A stretch of DNA of 64,000 nt from Tumidithrix helvetica (GCF_965232925.1 NZ_CBDDRA010000003.1:1-64000), one strand, 5' to 3'; shown: positions 42,400 to 51,255, numbered from the stretch's first letter. The notes: generated by a model from the sequence alone, not told the origin. Numbers and translations are program-made.

Positions 42400-45042
42400 C
42401 TAACTAGGCGTAAGTCCAGCCTTTAATTGATTTTTCGCCTCATTGAGAGCCTGAGGTAGTTTATCTGGATCTTTGCCACCCGCTTGGGCGAGGTTGGGAC
42501 GACCACCTCCACCACCACCGCAGATTTGTGCGATCGCGCCGATAAATTTCCCTGCCTGCAATCCTTTAGCATTCACGGCTTTACTAAAAGCTGCCACCAG
42601 ACTGACTTTACCTGCCTCTGGAACCGAGCCAAGCACGACTGCCCCATTGCCTAGCTTGGATAGCAAGCGATCGGCAGCGGTTTTGAGCGACTCGCCATCC
42701 ACACCATCTAGTTGCGCCACAATTAGTTTAAATTCGCCAATGGATTCCGCTTCAGCCAATAAACTCTCAGCTTTGGTGAGCGCGAGTTGCTGTTGCAAGG
42801 CTTCTATTTGCTTTTGGGCGGTTTTTAGCTCATTTTGCAAACTAGTAATCCGATCGGGAATCTCTTCAGGCTTAATTTTAAAGCGATCGCTTAAATCCTT
42901 CGTCACAGCATCTCGCACGGCGAGGTAGTCACCCACAGCTTGACCTGCCACCGCCTCAATCCGACGAATTCCAGAAGCGACACCAGACTCGGACATGATT
43001 TTGAACAGACCAATTTCGCTGGTGTTCTTCACATGGGTACCACCGCATAATTCCATCGACACATTGGGAATGTCAAGTACTCGTACTTCCGCGCCGTACT
43101 TTTCGCCAAACATGGCGATCGCGCCTTTAGCTTTCGCCTCAGCGATCGGTAACACTTCCGTAACCGAATCATGGGCTTCGGCAATCCACCGGTTAATCTG
43201 AGCCTCGACTTGGGCGAGTTCTTCTGAGGTAACGGAACGGGAGAGATTGAAGTCAAACCGCAAGCGATCTGCAGCAACCAGCGAACCTGCTTGGGAAACA
43301 TTCGGATCGACGATCTGTTTCAACGCTGACTGTAAGAGGTGTGTAGCCGTATGGTGAGCTTGAATGCGACGGCGTTCGGAAACAGTGACTTGGGCTTTCA
43401 CCTCATCCCCTACATTAACTTCGCCTACTTCAATCTTACCTATGTGAATGAATAGATTCGATTCCTTTTGAGCATCGTCAATTCTCACAATCGATTCAAT
43501 ACTGGTCAGGAACCCACTATCGCCCACTTGTCCGCCAGACTCGGCATAAAATGGCGTGCGATCGAGTAGGATTTGTACCTTGTCGCCCGTTTTGGCAGAT
43601 TTTACGCTGACCCCATTCACCAAGATCGCCTTGACGGTAGCTTTACTCTCAAGCTGTGTATAACCGAGAAACTCCGTCTTGCCAACTTCCGTTGCCAGTT
43701 CTGACCAGTTGACTTTTGTCAATAGATCGATCTCTTCGTGAGCTTCTTTAGAACGTTCTTGTTGTTCCAGCATGGCAGCATTAAAGCCATCGACATCAAC
43801 GGTCAAGCCTTGCTCTTCGGCAATTTCTTGGGTGAGTTCCAAAGGAAACCCATAGGTGTCATAGAGCGTGAAAGCGTCGCTGCCTTTGATGCGCTTACTC
43901 GCCTGATTTTCAGGGTTCGCTAGGATTTCATCGAGCAAACGCTCGCCCCTTTCCAAGGTTTGTAAGAAGCGATTTTCTTCTTTCTGAAGTTCTGCTTTAA
44001 TGATTTTCTCTCGCTCTCTCACATTAGGATAAGCAATTTCTGACAGTGCGATCGCGGTTTCAGCAACATCAGAGGTAAATTCCCCCACAATACCAATCAA
44101 GCGACCGTGACGCACGACTCGGCGTAACAGGCGACGCAAGATATAGCCGCGACCTACATTGGAAGCATTAATGCCATCGGCAATCATATGCACCACAGAG
44201 CGAACGTGATCGCCAATCACCTTGAGCGAAGTTTTGGTTTTCTCATCGCTTTGATGATAGTCAATCCCAGCCAGATCTGCGGCTTTTTTGACGATCGGAA
44301 AGATTAAATCGGTCTCGTAGTTATTGGGAACGCCCTGCAATACCTGCGCCATGCGTTCCAATCCCAGACCCGTATCGATGTTTTGCTTCTTAAGTGGTGT
44401 GAGATCTCCATTAGCATCGCGATTCAATTCCATGAACACGAGATTGTAAATCTCTAGGAAGCGCGAATCATCCTCCAGATCGATTTTTTCGTCACCTCGT
44501 TCGGGATGGAAATCATAGTAGATTTCCGAGCAAGGTCCACAGGGTCCCGTTGCGCCAGATGCCCAAAAGTTGTCATCCCCCATGCGTTGTATGCGATGGG
44601 CGGGAATGCCAATCCGATCTCGCCAGATCGCAAAGGCATCTTCGTCGCTGTGATAAACGCTGACCACCAATCGCTCTGGCGGCAACTTAAATTCTTTAGT
44701 AACGAGTTCCCAACCCCAAGCGATCGCTTCTTTTTTAAAATAATCACCAAAGCTAAAATTACCGAGCATCTCAAAGAAAGTGTGATGTCTCGCCGTACGC
44801 CCGACATTCTCAATGTCATTGGTGCGAATACATTTCTGCGAAGTTGTCGCTCTTAGCACTTCTGGCTCTTGCTGACCGAGGAAGATTGGTTTAAACGGCA
44901 GCATTCCCGCGATCGTTAGCAGTACGGTGGGATCTTCAGGTACTAACGAGGCGCTAGGCAAAACTTTATGCGATCGCTCCTCAAAAAACTTCAAGAAACG
45001 CGATCGGATTTCAGCACCAGTAAGAGCAGGAAAGCTAGACAT
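42400..45042 (-). CDS. alaS: Alanyl-tRNA synthetase
   Basis: 880-aa enzyme that charges tRNA-Ala. Catalytic N-terminus SRFLKFFEERSHKVLPSASL and GNFSFGDYFKKEAI; editing domain with HHTATHLLQSALKQ (about residue 564) and CGGTHVKNTSEIG (about residue 666), whose His and Cys bind zinc; C-terminal oligomerisation domain ending with the GGGGGGRPNLAQAGG motif. Length and order are standard. It is a single-gene unit. Confidence 0.98.
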   Translation of the reverse strand: MSSFPALTGAEIRSRFLKFFEERSHKVLPSASLVPEDPTVLLTIAGMLPFKPIFLGQQEPEVLRATTSQKCIRTNDIENVGRTARHHTFFEMLGNFSFGDYFKKEAIAWGWELVTKEFKLPPERLVVSVYHSDEDAFAIWRDRIGIPAHRIQRMGDDNFWASGATGPCGPCSEIYYDFHPERGDEKIDLEDDSRFLEIYNLVFMELNRDANGDLTPLKKQNIDTGLGLERMAQVLQGVPNNYETDLIFPIVKKAADLAGIDYHQSDEKTKTSLKVIGDHVRSVVHMIADGINASNVGRGYILRRLLRRVVRHGRLIGIVGEFTSDVAETAIALSEIAYPNVREREKIIKAELQKEENRFLQTLERGERLLDEILANPENQASKRIKGSDAFTLYDTYGFPLELTQEIAEEQGLTVDVDGFNAAMLEQQERSKEAHEEIDLLTKVNWSELATEVGKTEFLGYTQLESKATVKAILVNGVSVKSAKTGDKVQILLDRTPFYAESGGQVGDSGFLTSIESIVRIDDAQKESNLFIHIGKIEVGEVNVGDEVKAQVTVSERRRIQAHHTATHLLQSALKQIVDPNVSQAGSLVAADRLRFDFNLSRSVTSEELAQVEAQINRWIAEAHDSVTEVLPIAEAKAKGAIAMFGEKYGAEVRVLDIPNVSMELCGGTHVKNTSEIGLFKIMSESGVASGIRRIEAVAGQAVGDYLAVRDAVTKDLSDRFKIKPEEIPDRITSLQNELKTAQKQIEALQQQLALTKAESLLAEAESIGEFKLIVAQLDGVDGESLKTAADRLLSKLGNGAVVLGSVPEAGKVSLVAAFSKAVNAKGLQAGKFIGAIAQICGGGGGGRPNLAQAGGKDPDKLPQALNEAKNQLKAGLTPS

Positions 45043-45182
45043 GATTAAATTTAGAAAGCAACGTGGGGTTACGGTTGTAAAAGTTACAAATTTCTTAATT
45101 ATGCAACTGTTTACAAAACTATTGACAAAAAATACTTAGCGTCAGCTTTAGAGCAGCTCACGCAGACAAAAACACCATTATC

Positions 45183-45264
45183 GTCAGGGATAGGGGCGAA
45201 GCATTTACATCAAAGACTTGCCAGCACAGCAAAACATTTCTTTGCGAATGCTTCGCGCCCTGAC
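45183..45264. repeat. Inverted-repeat element near grxD
   Basis: GTCAGGG...GGCGAAGCATT (45183-45205) is mirrored by AATGCTTCGC..CCCTGAC (45247-45264), with about 41 bases between. The GGGCGAAGCATT motif recalls short repeats I associate with several cyanobacterial genomes. It sits upstream of alaS and ten bases past the grxD stop, where the structure could also end grxD transcription. Confidence 0.65.
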
Positions 45265-45274
45265 AGGAGGTTTA

Positions 45275-45598
45275 CTAGCTCGCCATGGCTTCTCTAAGCA
45301 ATGGCTCCAATTCACCCTGCTTGTGCATTTCCATCACAATGTCGCAGCCCCCAACAAATTCACCATTGACATATACCTGAGGAATCGTTGGCCAATTAGA
45401 AAACTCTTTGATGCCTTGACGAATTTCAGGATCTTGCAAAATGTCATAGGTCTCAAACGGATAGCCCAGCGCCGAAAAAACCTGGATCGTAGCTGCCGAA
45501 AATCCACATTGAGGCATGGAGGGCGTACCCTTCATGTAGATCATGATTTTGTTATTGTTAATCTGACCTTCAATTTTGGTTTGAATGATTGGATTCAT
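45275..45598 (-). CDS. grxD: Monothiol (CGFS) glutaredoxin
   Basis: 107-aa Grx4-type protein with the active site PQCGFSAAT, MKGTPSMPQ before it, NWPTIPQVYVNGEFVGGCDI as the GSH-binding TVP-like region and a normal length. CGFS glutaredoxins bind a bridging [2Fe-2S] cluster and deliver it in iron-sulfur and iron homeostasis. Single gene; a BolA partner is not in the window. Confidence 0.95.
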   Translation of the reverse strand: MNPIIQTKIEGQINNNKIMIYMKGTPSMPQCGFSAATIQVFSALGYPFETYDILQDPEIRQGIKEFSNWPTIPQVYVNGEFVGGCDIVMEMHKQGELEPLLREAMAS

Positions 45599-45676
45599 AG
45601 TTTAAAGTGCGATCGCTTACAAATTGTTACTAATAGCTATCTTACTTAACTTTTTGCTTCACGATTTTGTATTTCT

Positions 45677-46681
45677 TTAGGGGATGTGGTCACCTGTCCA
45701 TATATTGGTAGGTGTAGTTGCCTTTTGAAGAATAGCCTCTTCGATCAGTTCTACAACATTGCGCCATGTCACATCATCCCGTTTTAAGATCAGCTTGAGC
45801 TTTTCTAGGGATTCGTCCTGCTCTAAATTAAACTTTTCAAAGGGCAAGGGAGACAAAACCCGCGCGGGTGCCTGTGCTATCTTGACAAAAGCTTGCTTGA
45901 CAATACTCATCACTTCGTTGGTCATTTCAGTTTTAACTTGCTGGCGCAACTGCTTTAGTCCTCGACTGCTAGTGGCATACATGGGCGGCAGTCGATTGAG
46001 CGCATAGGCGAGTACCTCATCTAAGTTGATTTGAGCCTGCAACTCAGGGGAAAGTCTCTCCATCCGCCGTTCGGCGATCGCTGTCACTAAATTTTCAAGA
46101 ATATTGCTATAACGATAGGCTGTGCCGCTCATATAAGACTCAAAATCTTGATCTTCACTGGTTGCCATGGGAGTCCGAACAAAGGCGGTCTCACGAGTTG
46201 TCTTACGTTTGAGGTATGACTTAGCACTTACAGCATTCCTGCGATCTAGACTGAGATAGCTACTCCCAAGCGATCCTTGGTAACGCACATCCATCAGGGC
46301 TTCATTCACAGCACCTGGTACGTCTTTCCACTTGAGATCGGTTCTTTTGAGCAGTTGCTGTAACCGTACAAGGGTACGCGTTTGGCTAGTAAGTTCGTGA
46401 TTGGGTAAAGGATCTAGCTGGCGTAATGTATCTCGCTGCACCCCCAACAGACCGTTCCGTACAACTGCACTGATTTGATTGGCAAGTTCGCTACTAGCCC
46501 TTTGACGTTGTTGCGTCCACCCTCTCTGGGTTGTGGCATACATGGGGGGTAAACGATTTAGTGCATAGGCAATTACTTCACTTAGGTCAACTCGTTCCCT
46601 AGCTTGAGCACCTAAACGTTGTACTTGTGTTTCTGCTTCGGCTATGACTAGCTCTTCGATCGCATTTCTACAATTTCCCAT
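45677..46681 (-). CDS. Double ComFB-domain protein
   Basis: 334 aa with two ComFB units (about residues 1-130 and 200-325). Both begin with a helical AIEEL/ILENLV segment and share VIAYALNRLPPMYATTQRGW and VLAYALNRLPPMYATSSRGL, the family hallmark. Cyanobacterial ComFB proteins are reported to bind c-di-GMP and to affect motility and natural competence. Most are single-domain, about 170 aa; a tandem form is less usual. No pilus genes are close. Confidence 0.85.
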   Translation of the reverse strand: MGNCRNAIEELVIAEAETQVQRLGAQARERVDLSEVIAYALNRLPPMYATTQRGWTQQRQRASSELANQISAVVRNGLLGVQRDTLRQLDPLPNHELTSQTRTLVRLQQLLKRTDLKWKDVPGAVNEALMDVRYQGSLGSSYLSLDRRNAVSAKSYLKRKTTRETAFVRTPMATSEDQDFESYMSGTAYRYSNILENLVTAIAERRMERLSPELQAQINLDEVLAYALNRLPPMYATSSRGLKQLRQQVKTEMTNEVMSIVKQAFVKIAQAPARVLSPLPFEKFNLEQDESLEKLKLILKRDDVTWRNVVELIEEAILQKATTPTNIWTGDHIP

Positions 46682-46842
46682 TTCAATTTTCCACTTTTAT
46701 AATCTCTCCACGCAGGGAGACTCTTTTTATGATTTATTAACCTTTAGATTGAATTTATTAAAGCCAGACTTCATTATCGCCTAAACCTACTTAATCATCG
46801 CTTAGTCAATTCTTAATTCTGTGTAACGGTATACAGCGCTAC

Positions 46843-47445
46843 TTATTCAGAATTTGACGGTACGGTCACGCTAGACAAGCCAGCGATCGCACGTAGGTTT
46901 TGACAACGCAGCAACTCTGTAAATTCAGGGATATAACGGCCTTCTAGCTTAGCAGCAGCAGGGATCGCTTCTAGCAAAGCTCTAGCAGCCAACTCTTCGG
47001 TATAGCCTCGTCGCTGAGCTGCTCGAATTGCTTCAAGGTCAGCATCGATTTGAATTTGCGATCCTTGATTTTTTCGCCAGACCTGATTGACTGCCACAGT
47101 CCCTAATAACAAAGCGATCGCGATACCAGTAACATCTCCTTGTACGAGTTCTACAACGCCTCCTCCCACAGACAATAATGCTAATGATTGATAGACGCCC
47201 GTTTTGAGCCATTTACTCTCTTGTCGCCATCCCACCTCGCGCAGCAATAGTAAATCTCGATTTGCTTCACTTAATTGCGACCATAGCCGAAAATTAATGC
47301 TGACTTGCACCACGCTTGCCCAAGGCAAGATGGGGTTGCTAACCATTACAGGCTGTTGATCGGATTTAGATTTGATCGTCGTCTTCATGCGCCATGATGC
47401 TGGCAGTAAGTCCTGTAATCGCAAGATTTCTTGAGAAGAATTCAT
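46843..47445 (-). CDS. DUF3318 membrane protein
   Basis: 200-aa protein from the ATG at 47445 (the frame reaches 47541, but residues before MNSSQEIL are poorly constrained). LRLQDLLPASWRMKTTI, PWASVVQVSINFRLWSQL and RDLLLLREVGW mark the cyanobacterial DUF3318 family, followed by two hydrophobic helices (LALLSVGGGVVELV and TGIAIALLLGTVAV). Role unknown. It is separated from the ComFB gene by about 160 bp on the same strand. Confidence 0.78.
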   Translation of the reverse strand: MNSSQEILRLQDLLPASWRMKTTIKSKSDQQPVMVSNPILPWASVVQVSINFRLWSQLSEANRDLLLLREVGWRQESKWLKTGVYQSLALLSVGGGVVELVQGDVTGIAIALLLGTVAVNQVWRKNQGSQIQIDADLEAIRAAQRRGYTEELAARALLEAIPAAAKLEGRYIPEFTELLRCQNLRAIAGLSSVTVPSNSE

Positions 47446-47733
47446 CGGTGGCTCTAATTTTGCGGTTAGTTTTATATTTGAATTATCCGATCGCTTGGGT
47501 GACTCTATAACCGACTTTAGATTGAGTGAAGTATATTTCAAGATTTTTAAGGTTTGAGGATAAGAGATTTTCTGAAAAGCCGATCGCTAATTGTGACGAA
47601 TTAACAAAAAATAACAAAAATATCCAAGATCACCCCTCTAAAGATTGCTTTTTCTAAAGAAATTATTCAATATTTAAAGATTCACGATCGAATAAGTCAG
47701 AATTCTGTATATGATTCCCATCACCTTGACTCT

Positions 47734-48351
47734 ATGAAATTTTTCAATCCCCAGCCCCAAGTTGAACTAGATACCCGCAGTAAGATTTTACTGTCAGCCC
47801 AAAGGCTGTTTGCTCGGCAGGGTTATGATGGGACGACCACAAAAGAATTAGCCATAGATGCTGGAATCGCTGAAGGTACATTATTCCGCTATTTTGCCAA
47901 TAAGAAAGCAATCCTGATTGAAGTGGCTACTCAAGGATGGGTACAAATCCTCACAGATTTACTCACCGAGTTAAGCGAGATGGGCAGCTATAAGGCGATC
48001 GCGCAGATGATGCGTCGTCGCATGGGTAATATGCAAGAAAATCTCGACATGATGAAAGTGTGCTTTATGGAAGCGCAGTTTCACCCAGAATTGCGCGATC
48101 AGATCCAGTCAGAGGTAATTGGTAAGATGACGGATATTGCAGAAGTGTACTTTGAGGAAGCGATCGGCAAGGGGATTTATCGATCGAGCCTCAATCCGAA
48201 GGTCATTGCCAGAGTATTTGTGGGAATGTTTGCTGTGGCTGGGTTTAGTAATGAAACCATGACAACAGGTGGTTCGCCTTTTGAGTTACAGCAAATGGCA
48301 GAGGGCGTTGCCGATATTTTCCTGAATGGCGTGTTAGTGAATAAAAGCTAA
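47734..48351 (+). CDS. TetR/AcrR-family transcriptional regulator
   Basis: 205-aa repressor. N-terminal DNA-binding part: ILLSAQRLFARQGYDGTTTKELAIDAGIAEGTLFRYFANKKAIL, typical of TetR helices 1-4. The C-terminal ligand-binding half is all helical and Met-rich in the middle (MMRRRMGNMQENLDMM). It diverges from the DUF3318 gene and converges with htrA-like 48406 across the palindrome at 48357-48394. Its target is unknown. Confidence 0.9.
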   Translation: MKFFNPQPQVELDTRSKILLSAQRLFARQGYDGTTTKELAIDAGIAEGTLFRYFANKKAILIEVATQGWVQILTDLLTELSEMGSYKAIAQMMRRRMGNMQENLDMMKVCFMEAQFHPELRDQIQSEVIGKMTDIAEVYFEEAIGKGIYRSSLNPKVIARVFVGMFAVAGFSNETMTTGGSPFELQQMAEGVADIFLNGVLVNKS

Positions 48352-48356
48352 TCATC

Positions 48357-48394
48357 AGATCGTAGGGGCAATTCATGAATTGCCCCTACGATCT
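48357..48394. repeat. Perfect 38-bp palindrome
   Basis: AGATCGTAGGGGCAATTCA is followed with no spacer by its exact reverse complement. It lies between the ends of two convergent genes and can form a hairpin from either strand. The core TAGGGGCAATTCATGAATTG is a repeat type familiar from cyanobacterial gaps. It could serve as a terminator, though T runs are absent. Confidence 0.9.
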
Positions 48395-48405
48395 GGTTAA
48401 TTCCT

Positions 48406-49650
48406 CTAGCCCGGAGACTGTTTGGGAAATTCGCCAGCTTCGACTGCAATGGTGATCGTCTGGTTGGTACGTTTGACCTCAACTTGAATGCGATCGCCTA
48501 CTGCCTTACCTTCTACGATCTGCTGTACCTTATCAGCTGAAAGTACTTCTTCGCCGTTGACTTTGGTAATCACATCTCCAGTTTTCAAACCTGCCCTAGC
48601 CGCAGGGGAGTCAGGTACAACCTTGGCAATTAATACGCCCTTTTCTTCCGTAACCTTAAAAGGCGTATTCTCGCTTTCATTGATTTGTTTTTTAGTGCTG
48701 GAATCGAGGGTCACCATCTGAATGCCAAGGTAAGCGCGCGTGACTTTACCATTGTCAATCAGTTGCTTAGAAATACGTTGGGCAGTTTCAATCGGGATGG
48801 CAAAACCCAGTCCCTGCGCCCCTTGAATGATTGCCGTATTTACACCGATGACTTCGCCCTGTTGATTGAGTAGAGGCCCACCTGAGTTACCAGGATTAAT
48901 GGCAGCATCGGTTTGAATAAAGTTAACGCGCTTGTCAACGCCAATTTGACCACTACTACGCCCCAAGGCGCTAATGATGCCAGCGGTGACGGTGTTATCA
49001 AGTCCCAGAGGGTTGCCGATCGCGATCGCCCATTCACCGGGCTGAAGGTTTTGCGAACTACCCAAGCTGACAACGGGCAAATTATCGGCACTTACCTTAA
49101 CGACAGCTACATCCGTAAGCGGGTCGGCACCTAAAACTTTGCCTTCTAGCTGTCTACCATCTTTGAGAATTACGGTTACCTTGTCTGCACCATCCACAAC
49201 GTGAGCATTGGTAATGATGTCGCCATTTTTATTGATAATAAATCCTGAGCCAGTGCCGCGTTCTATCCGTTCTTTAGGGGCGCGTCTGATCTCATCGCCA
49301 AAGAACTGACGAAAAAACGGATCGTTCAGCATATCTGGCAAAGGCTCAGAGGCAACCGTGCGGGAGGCATTGATCCTAACGACCGCAGGTCCCGTACGAT
49401 TGACGGCTTGAGCAATAAAGTTGTAGTTGACATCTGGCAAGGGAATCGCTACAACCTTTGTAGTACTGCTATCTGTTGCCATTGCAGGTGAGATCGATGC
49501 GATTTGAGGCAGCGTTGAGACGCTAGCACTGGGTAGGTTGGTCTTTGCAACAACTGCCAATGCACCTAGTACAGCGCCAATAACCAGGAGCGCAAGGTAA
49601 AGAAGTGGCTGTTTATAGCGCGATTTTTTGTTCGAGTCTCTCATAGCCAT
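48406..49650 (-). CDS. HtrA/Deg-family serine protease with PDZ domain
   Basis: 414 aa: an N-terminal membrane anchor (LYLALLVIGAVLGALAVVA), a trypsin-like domain with His in ITNAHVVDGADKV, Asp in DPLTDVAVVKV and Ser in NPGNSGGPLL, then one PDZ domain (GVLIAKVVPDSPAARAGLK, GDVITKVNGEEV). Periplasmic protein quality control. It fits the HhoA/HhoB/HtrA set of cyanobacteria; which one cannot be decided here. Confidence 0.93.
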   Translation of the reverse strand: MAMRDSNKKSRYKQPLLYLALLVIGAVLGALAVVAKTNLPSASVSTLPQIASISPAMATDSSTTKVVAIPLPDVNYNFIAQAVNRTGPAVVRINASRTVASEPLPDMLNDPFFRQFFGDEIRRAPKERIERGTGSGFIINKNGDIITNAHVVDGADKVTVILKDGRQLEGKVLGADPLTDVAVVKVSADNLPVVSLGSSQNLQPGEWAIAIGNPLGLDNTVTAGIISALGRSSGQIGVDKRVNFIQTDAAINPGNSGGPLLNQQGEVIGVNTAIIQGAQGLGFAIPIETAQRISKQLIDNGKVTRAYLGIQMVTLDSSTKKQINESENTPFKVTEEKGVLIAKVVPDSPAARAGLKTGDVITKVNGEEVLSADKVQQIVEGKAVGDRIQVEVKRTNQTITIAVEAGEFPKQSPG

Positions 49651-49733
49651 TACTCATCTCGATAGTAATCTTCATTCTACAGAAAAAATTTGGTGGAAAC
49701 GTCTATAGAAGGAATTACGGAAAACCATAATTC

Positions 49734-49812
49734 ATACCATTGTTAAAAAACGTTCTTTGAAAGCCCGCACGGAGCGTGGATCTCAAATTCTAAATCGTGC
49801 AGATGCCTTTGA
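49734..49812 (+). repeat. Dispersed palindromic element, copy E (degenerate)
   Basis: Starts ATACCATTGTTAAAAAACG like copy A, keeps CTTTGAAAGCCCGCAC-GGA-GCGTGG corresponding to the A arm and second hairpin, and TAAATCGTGCAGATG near the right part. The inner GATGC stem and the TGGTAT right end are lost. A decayed copy, so boundaries are approximate. Confidence 0.6.
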
Positions 49813-49898
49813 ATTCGGCATCAAAATCTAGAAATAACATCTATTCGGGTTAAGGATTTCGGAACAAAGCAAGCCGACTGGCTGGAACCAAGAGGTTT

Positions 49899-49983
49899 GA
49901 TCCCCTACCCTATCGGGCATCCCCCTTGAAAAAGGGGACAAGTAAATTCTCCCCCCTTTTTCAAGGGGGGCTGGGGGGGGATC
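49899..49983. repeat. GATCCCC/GGGGATC palindromic repeat
   Basis: GATCCCC (49899-49905) and GGGGATC (49977-49983) bound inner stems CCCCCTTGAAAAAGGGG (49921-49937) and CCCCCCTTTTTCAAGGGGGG (49951-49970). The motif is a common cyanobacterial intergenic repeat. It lies downstream of the anti-sigma gene, which ends leftward at 50076. Confidence 0.75.
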
Positions 49984-50075
49984 CTTGGGATGTATAGCGT
50001 TTCAGGTTTTCTTATCCCGAACTGACATTATCTACCTTTGCCTTTGCAGTGAAAATATTACCCTGCGAGCCGAAA

Positions 50076-50579
50076 TTATTTATCAGGCTGCTTGTCCATC
50101 ATGGACTTGGGAATTGGCACAATTGGCTTTTCCATTGCTAAGATTAAGGGTTCCTCTTGCGAGGGTTTAACTTGGCTGCTCACAGGAACAAACTGCGGCG
50201 GTGAGTTGAGAGTAAATACAGAGCCCACAACGCCAATCACTGCTGCCGCTGCAAGACCGATACCGCCCCAAGCCCATTTGCTGCGCTGCGATCGCTGTTC
50301 GATCTTTGCCATGACCCGATCGATCGTTAGCTCCGTATTGGCTTTTGCGGCACTAGGCGAAACGTTGCGATCGAATGTAGGAAGGGGCAAATCGATCAAC
50401 ATCTGGCGCAGGCGCAGTTGTTGTTGGTGCAAGCGACGGAAATTGGCATCTGTCGCTAACCACTCTTCGACCAAAAGCTTTTCTTCTCGGCTAACTTCGT
50501 TATCCAGATAGGCGCTTAGAAGCTCAAACCGTTCTTGAGGGGTGGGTACTCGACTTGTCATGTTTAGATTAGAACTCAT
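50076..50579 (-). CDS. Anti-sigma factor, membrane-anchored
   Basis: 167 aa from the ATG at 50579, with GGAAGG upstream. The N-terminal half is a helical anti-sigma domain (ERFELLSAYLDNEVSREEKLLVEEWLATD); a single transmembrane helix (GGIGLAAAAVIGVVGSVFTL) divides it from a short proline-rich outside tail. The HxxxCxxC zinc-binding motif of ZAS-type anti-sigma factors is missing. It follows the ECF sigma gene by 16 bp, so they form a pair: this protein probably holds the sigma factor at the membrane. Confidence 0.87.
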   Translation of the reverse strand: MSSNLNMTSRVPTPQERFELLSAYLDNEVSREEKLLVEEWLATDANFRRLHQQQLRLRQMLIDLPLPTFDRNVSPSAAKANTELTIDRVMAKIEQRSQRSKWAWGGIGLAAAAVIGVVGSVFTLNSPPQFVPVSSQVKPSQEEPLILAMEKPIVPIPKSMMDKQPDK

Positions 50580-50595
50580 TTCAAAAACACCTTCC

Positions 50596-51255
50596 TTACA
50601 AACTAGATAGATAGGGTTGCAGTTGTGATTGCAGCCTCGATCTTGCTCTAGCAATTCGCGACTTTACTGTACCTAGAGAGACACCTGTAATTTCTGCGAT
50701 TTCCTCGTAAGAAAGTCCTTCAATTTCTCTTAGCACAATTGTTTCTCGAAATCCACTAGGCAAATCTTTAATTGCGGTGCGGAGATGCTCGTAAAACTCT
50801 TGGGTTGACAAATTCTCAACTGGACCTGGGTCATTACTGGGCAGATCCCAATCCATTTCGCCGCCATCTCCCGTCATACGGGGCGCATCGAGAGAAATCA
50901 TTCCCCCACCACGTTTGCGCTTGCGCAGTTCGTCATAAAACAGGTTTGTGGTAATGCGGCTCAACCAACCTCGAAACTTTTCGGGCTCTTGCAATCGTTT
51001 AATATTGCGGTAGACCCTGATCCAAACCTCTTGTGCTAAGTCAGCCCGATCTTGCCAGTCTGGGGCTAATTTATATAAAACTTGATCGACATGAGATTGA
51101 TGACGTCGCATCAACTCAGCAAATGCCGATTTACTTGGCTGCGCACCTTGCGTACAGAGGCATACCAAATCTAAGTTAGAGAGCTTATCATCTGACACAG
51201 GGATAGAGGGAGATTGAACCTCAATTGCAGTTGACCAAGATAGGCTATAGCTCAT
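50596..51255 (-). CDS. ECF-type (group 4) sigma factor
   Basis: 219-aa sigma factor with region 2 (LAQEVWIRVYRNIKRL, FRGWLSRITTNLFYDEL) and region 4 (LREIEGLSYEEIAEITGVSLGTVKSRI). The domain order and the linker PSNDPGPVENL are like cyanobacterial SigG-type ECF sigma factors. The promoter probably lies between this gene and 51406, and sigma autoregulation is likely but not shown. The anti-sigma gene follows 16 bp later. Confidence 0.92.
   Translation of the reverse strand: MSYSLSWSTAIEVQSPSIPVSDDKLSNLDLVCLCTQGAQPSKSAFAELMRRHQSHVDQVLYKLAPDWQDRADLAQEVWIRVYRNIKRLQEPEKFRGWLSRITTNLFYDELRKRKRGGGMISLDAPRMTGDGGEMDWDLPSNDPGPVENLSTQEFYEHLRTAIKDLPSGFRETIVLREIEGLSYEEIAEITGVSLGTVKSRIARARSRLQSQLQPYLSSL

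Larger units (their letters stand above)
49651..50075. other. Repeat-rich gap upstream of htrA-like gene
   Basis: No gene is seen. It holds two repeats listed separately: element copy E (49734-49812) and the CCCC/GGGG palindrome (49899-49983). The htrA-like promoter should lie in the first 80 bases. Confidence 0.6.

Noticed and set aside
42473..42928. 151-aa frame opposite alaS
   Set aside because: Shadow of the alaS C-terminus, proline- and serine-rich with no signal.
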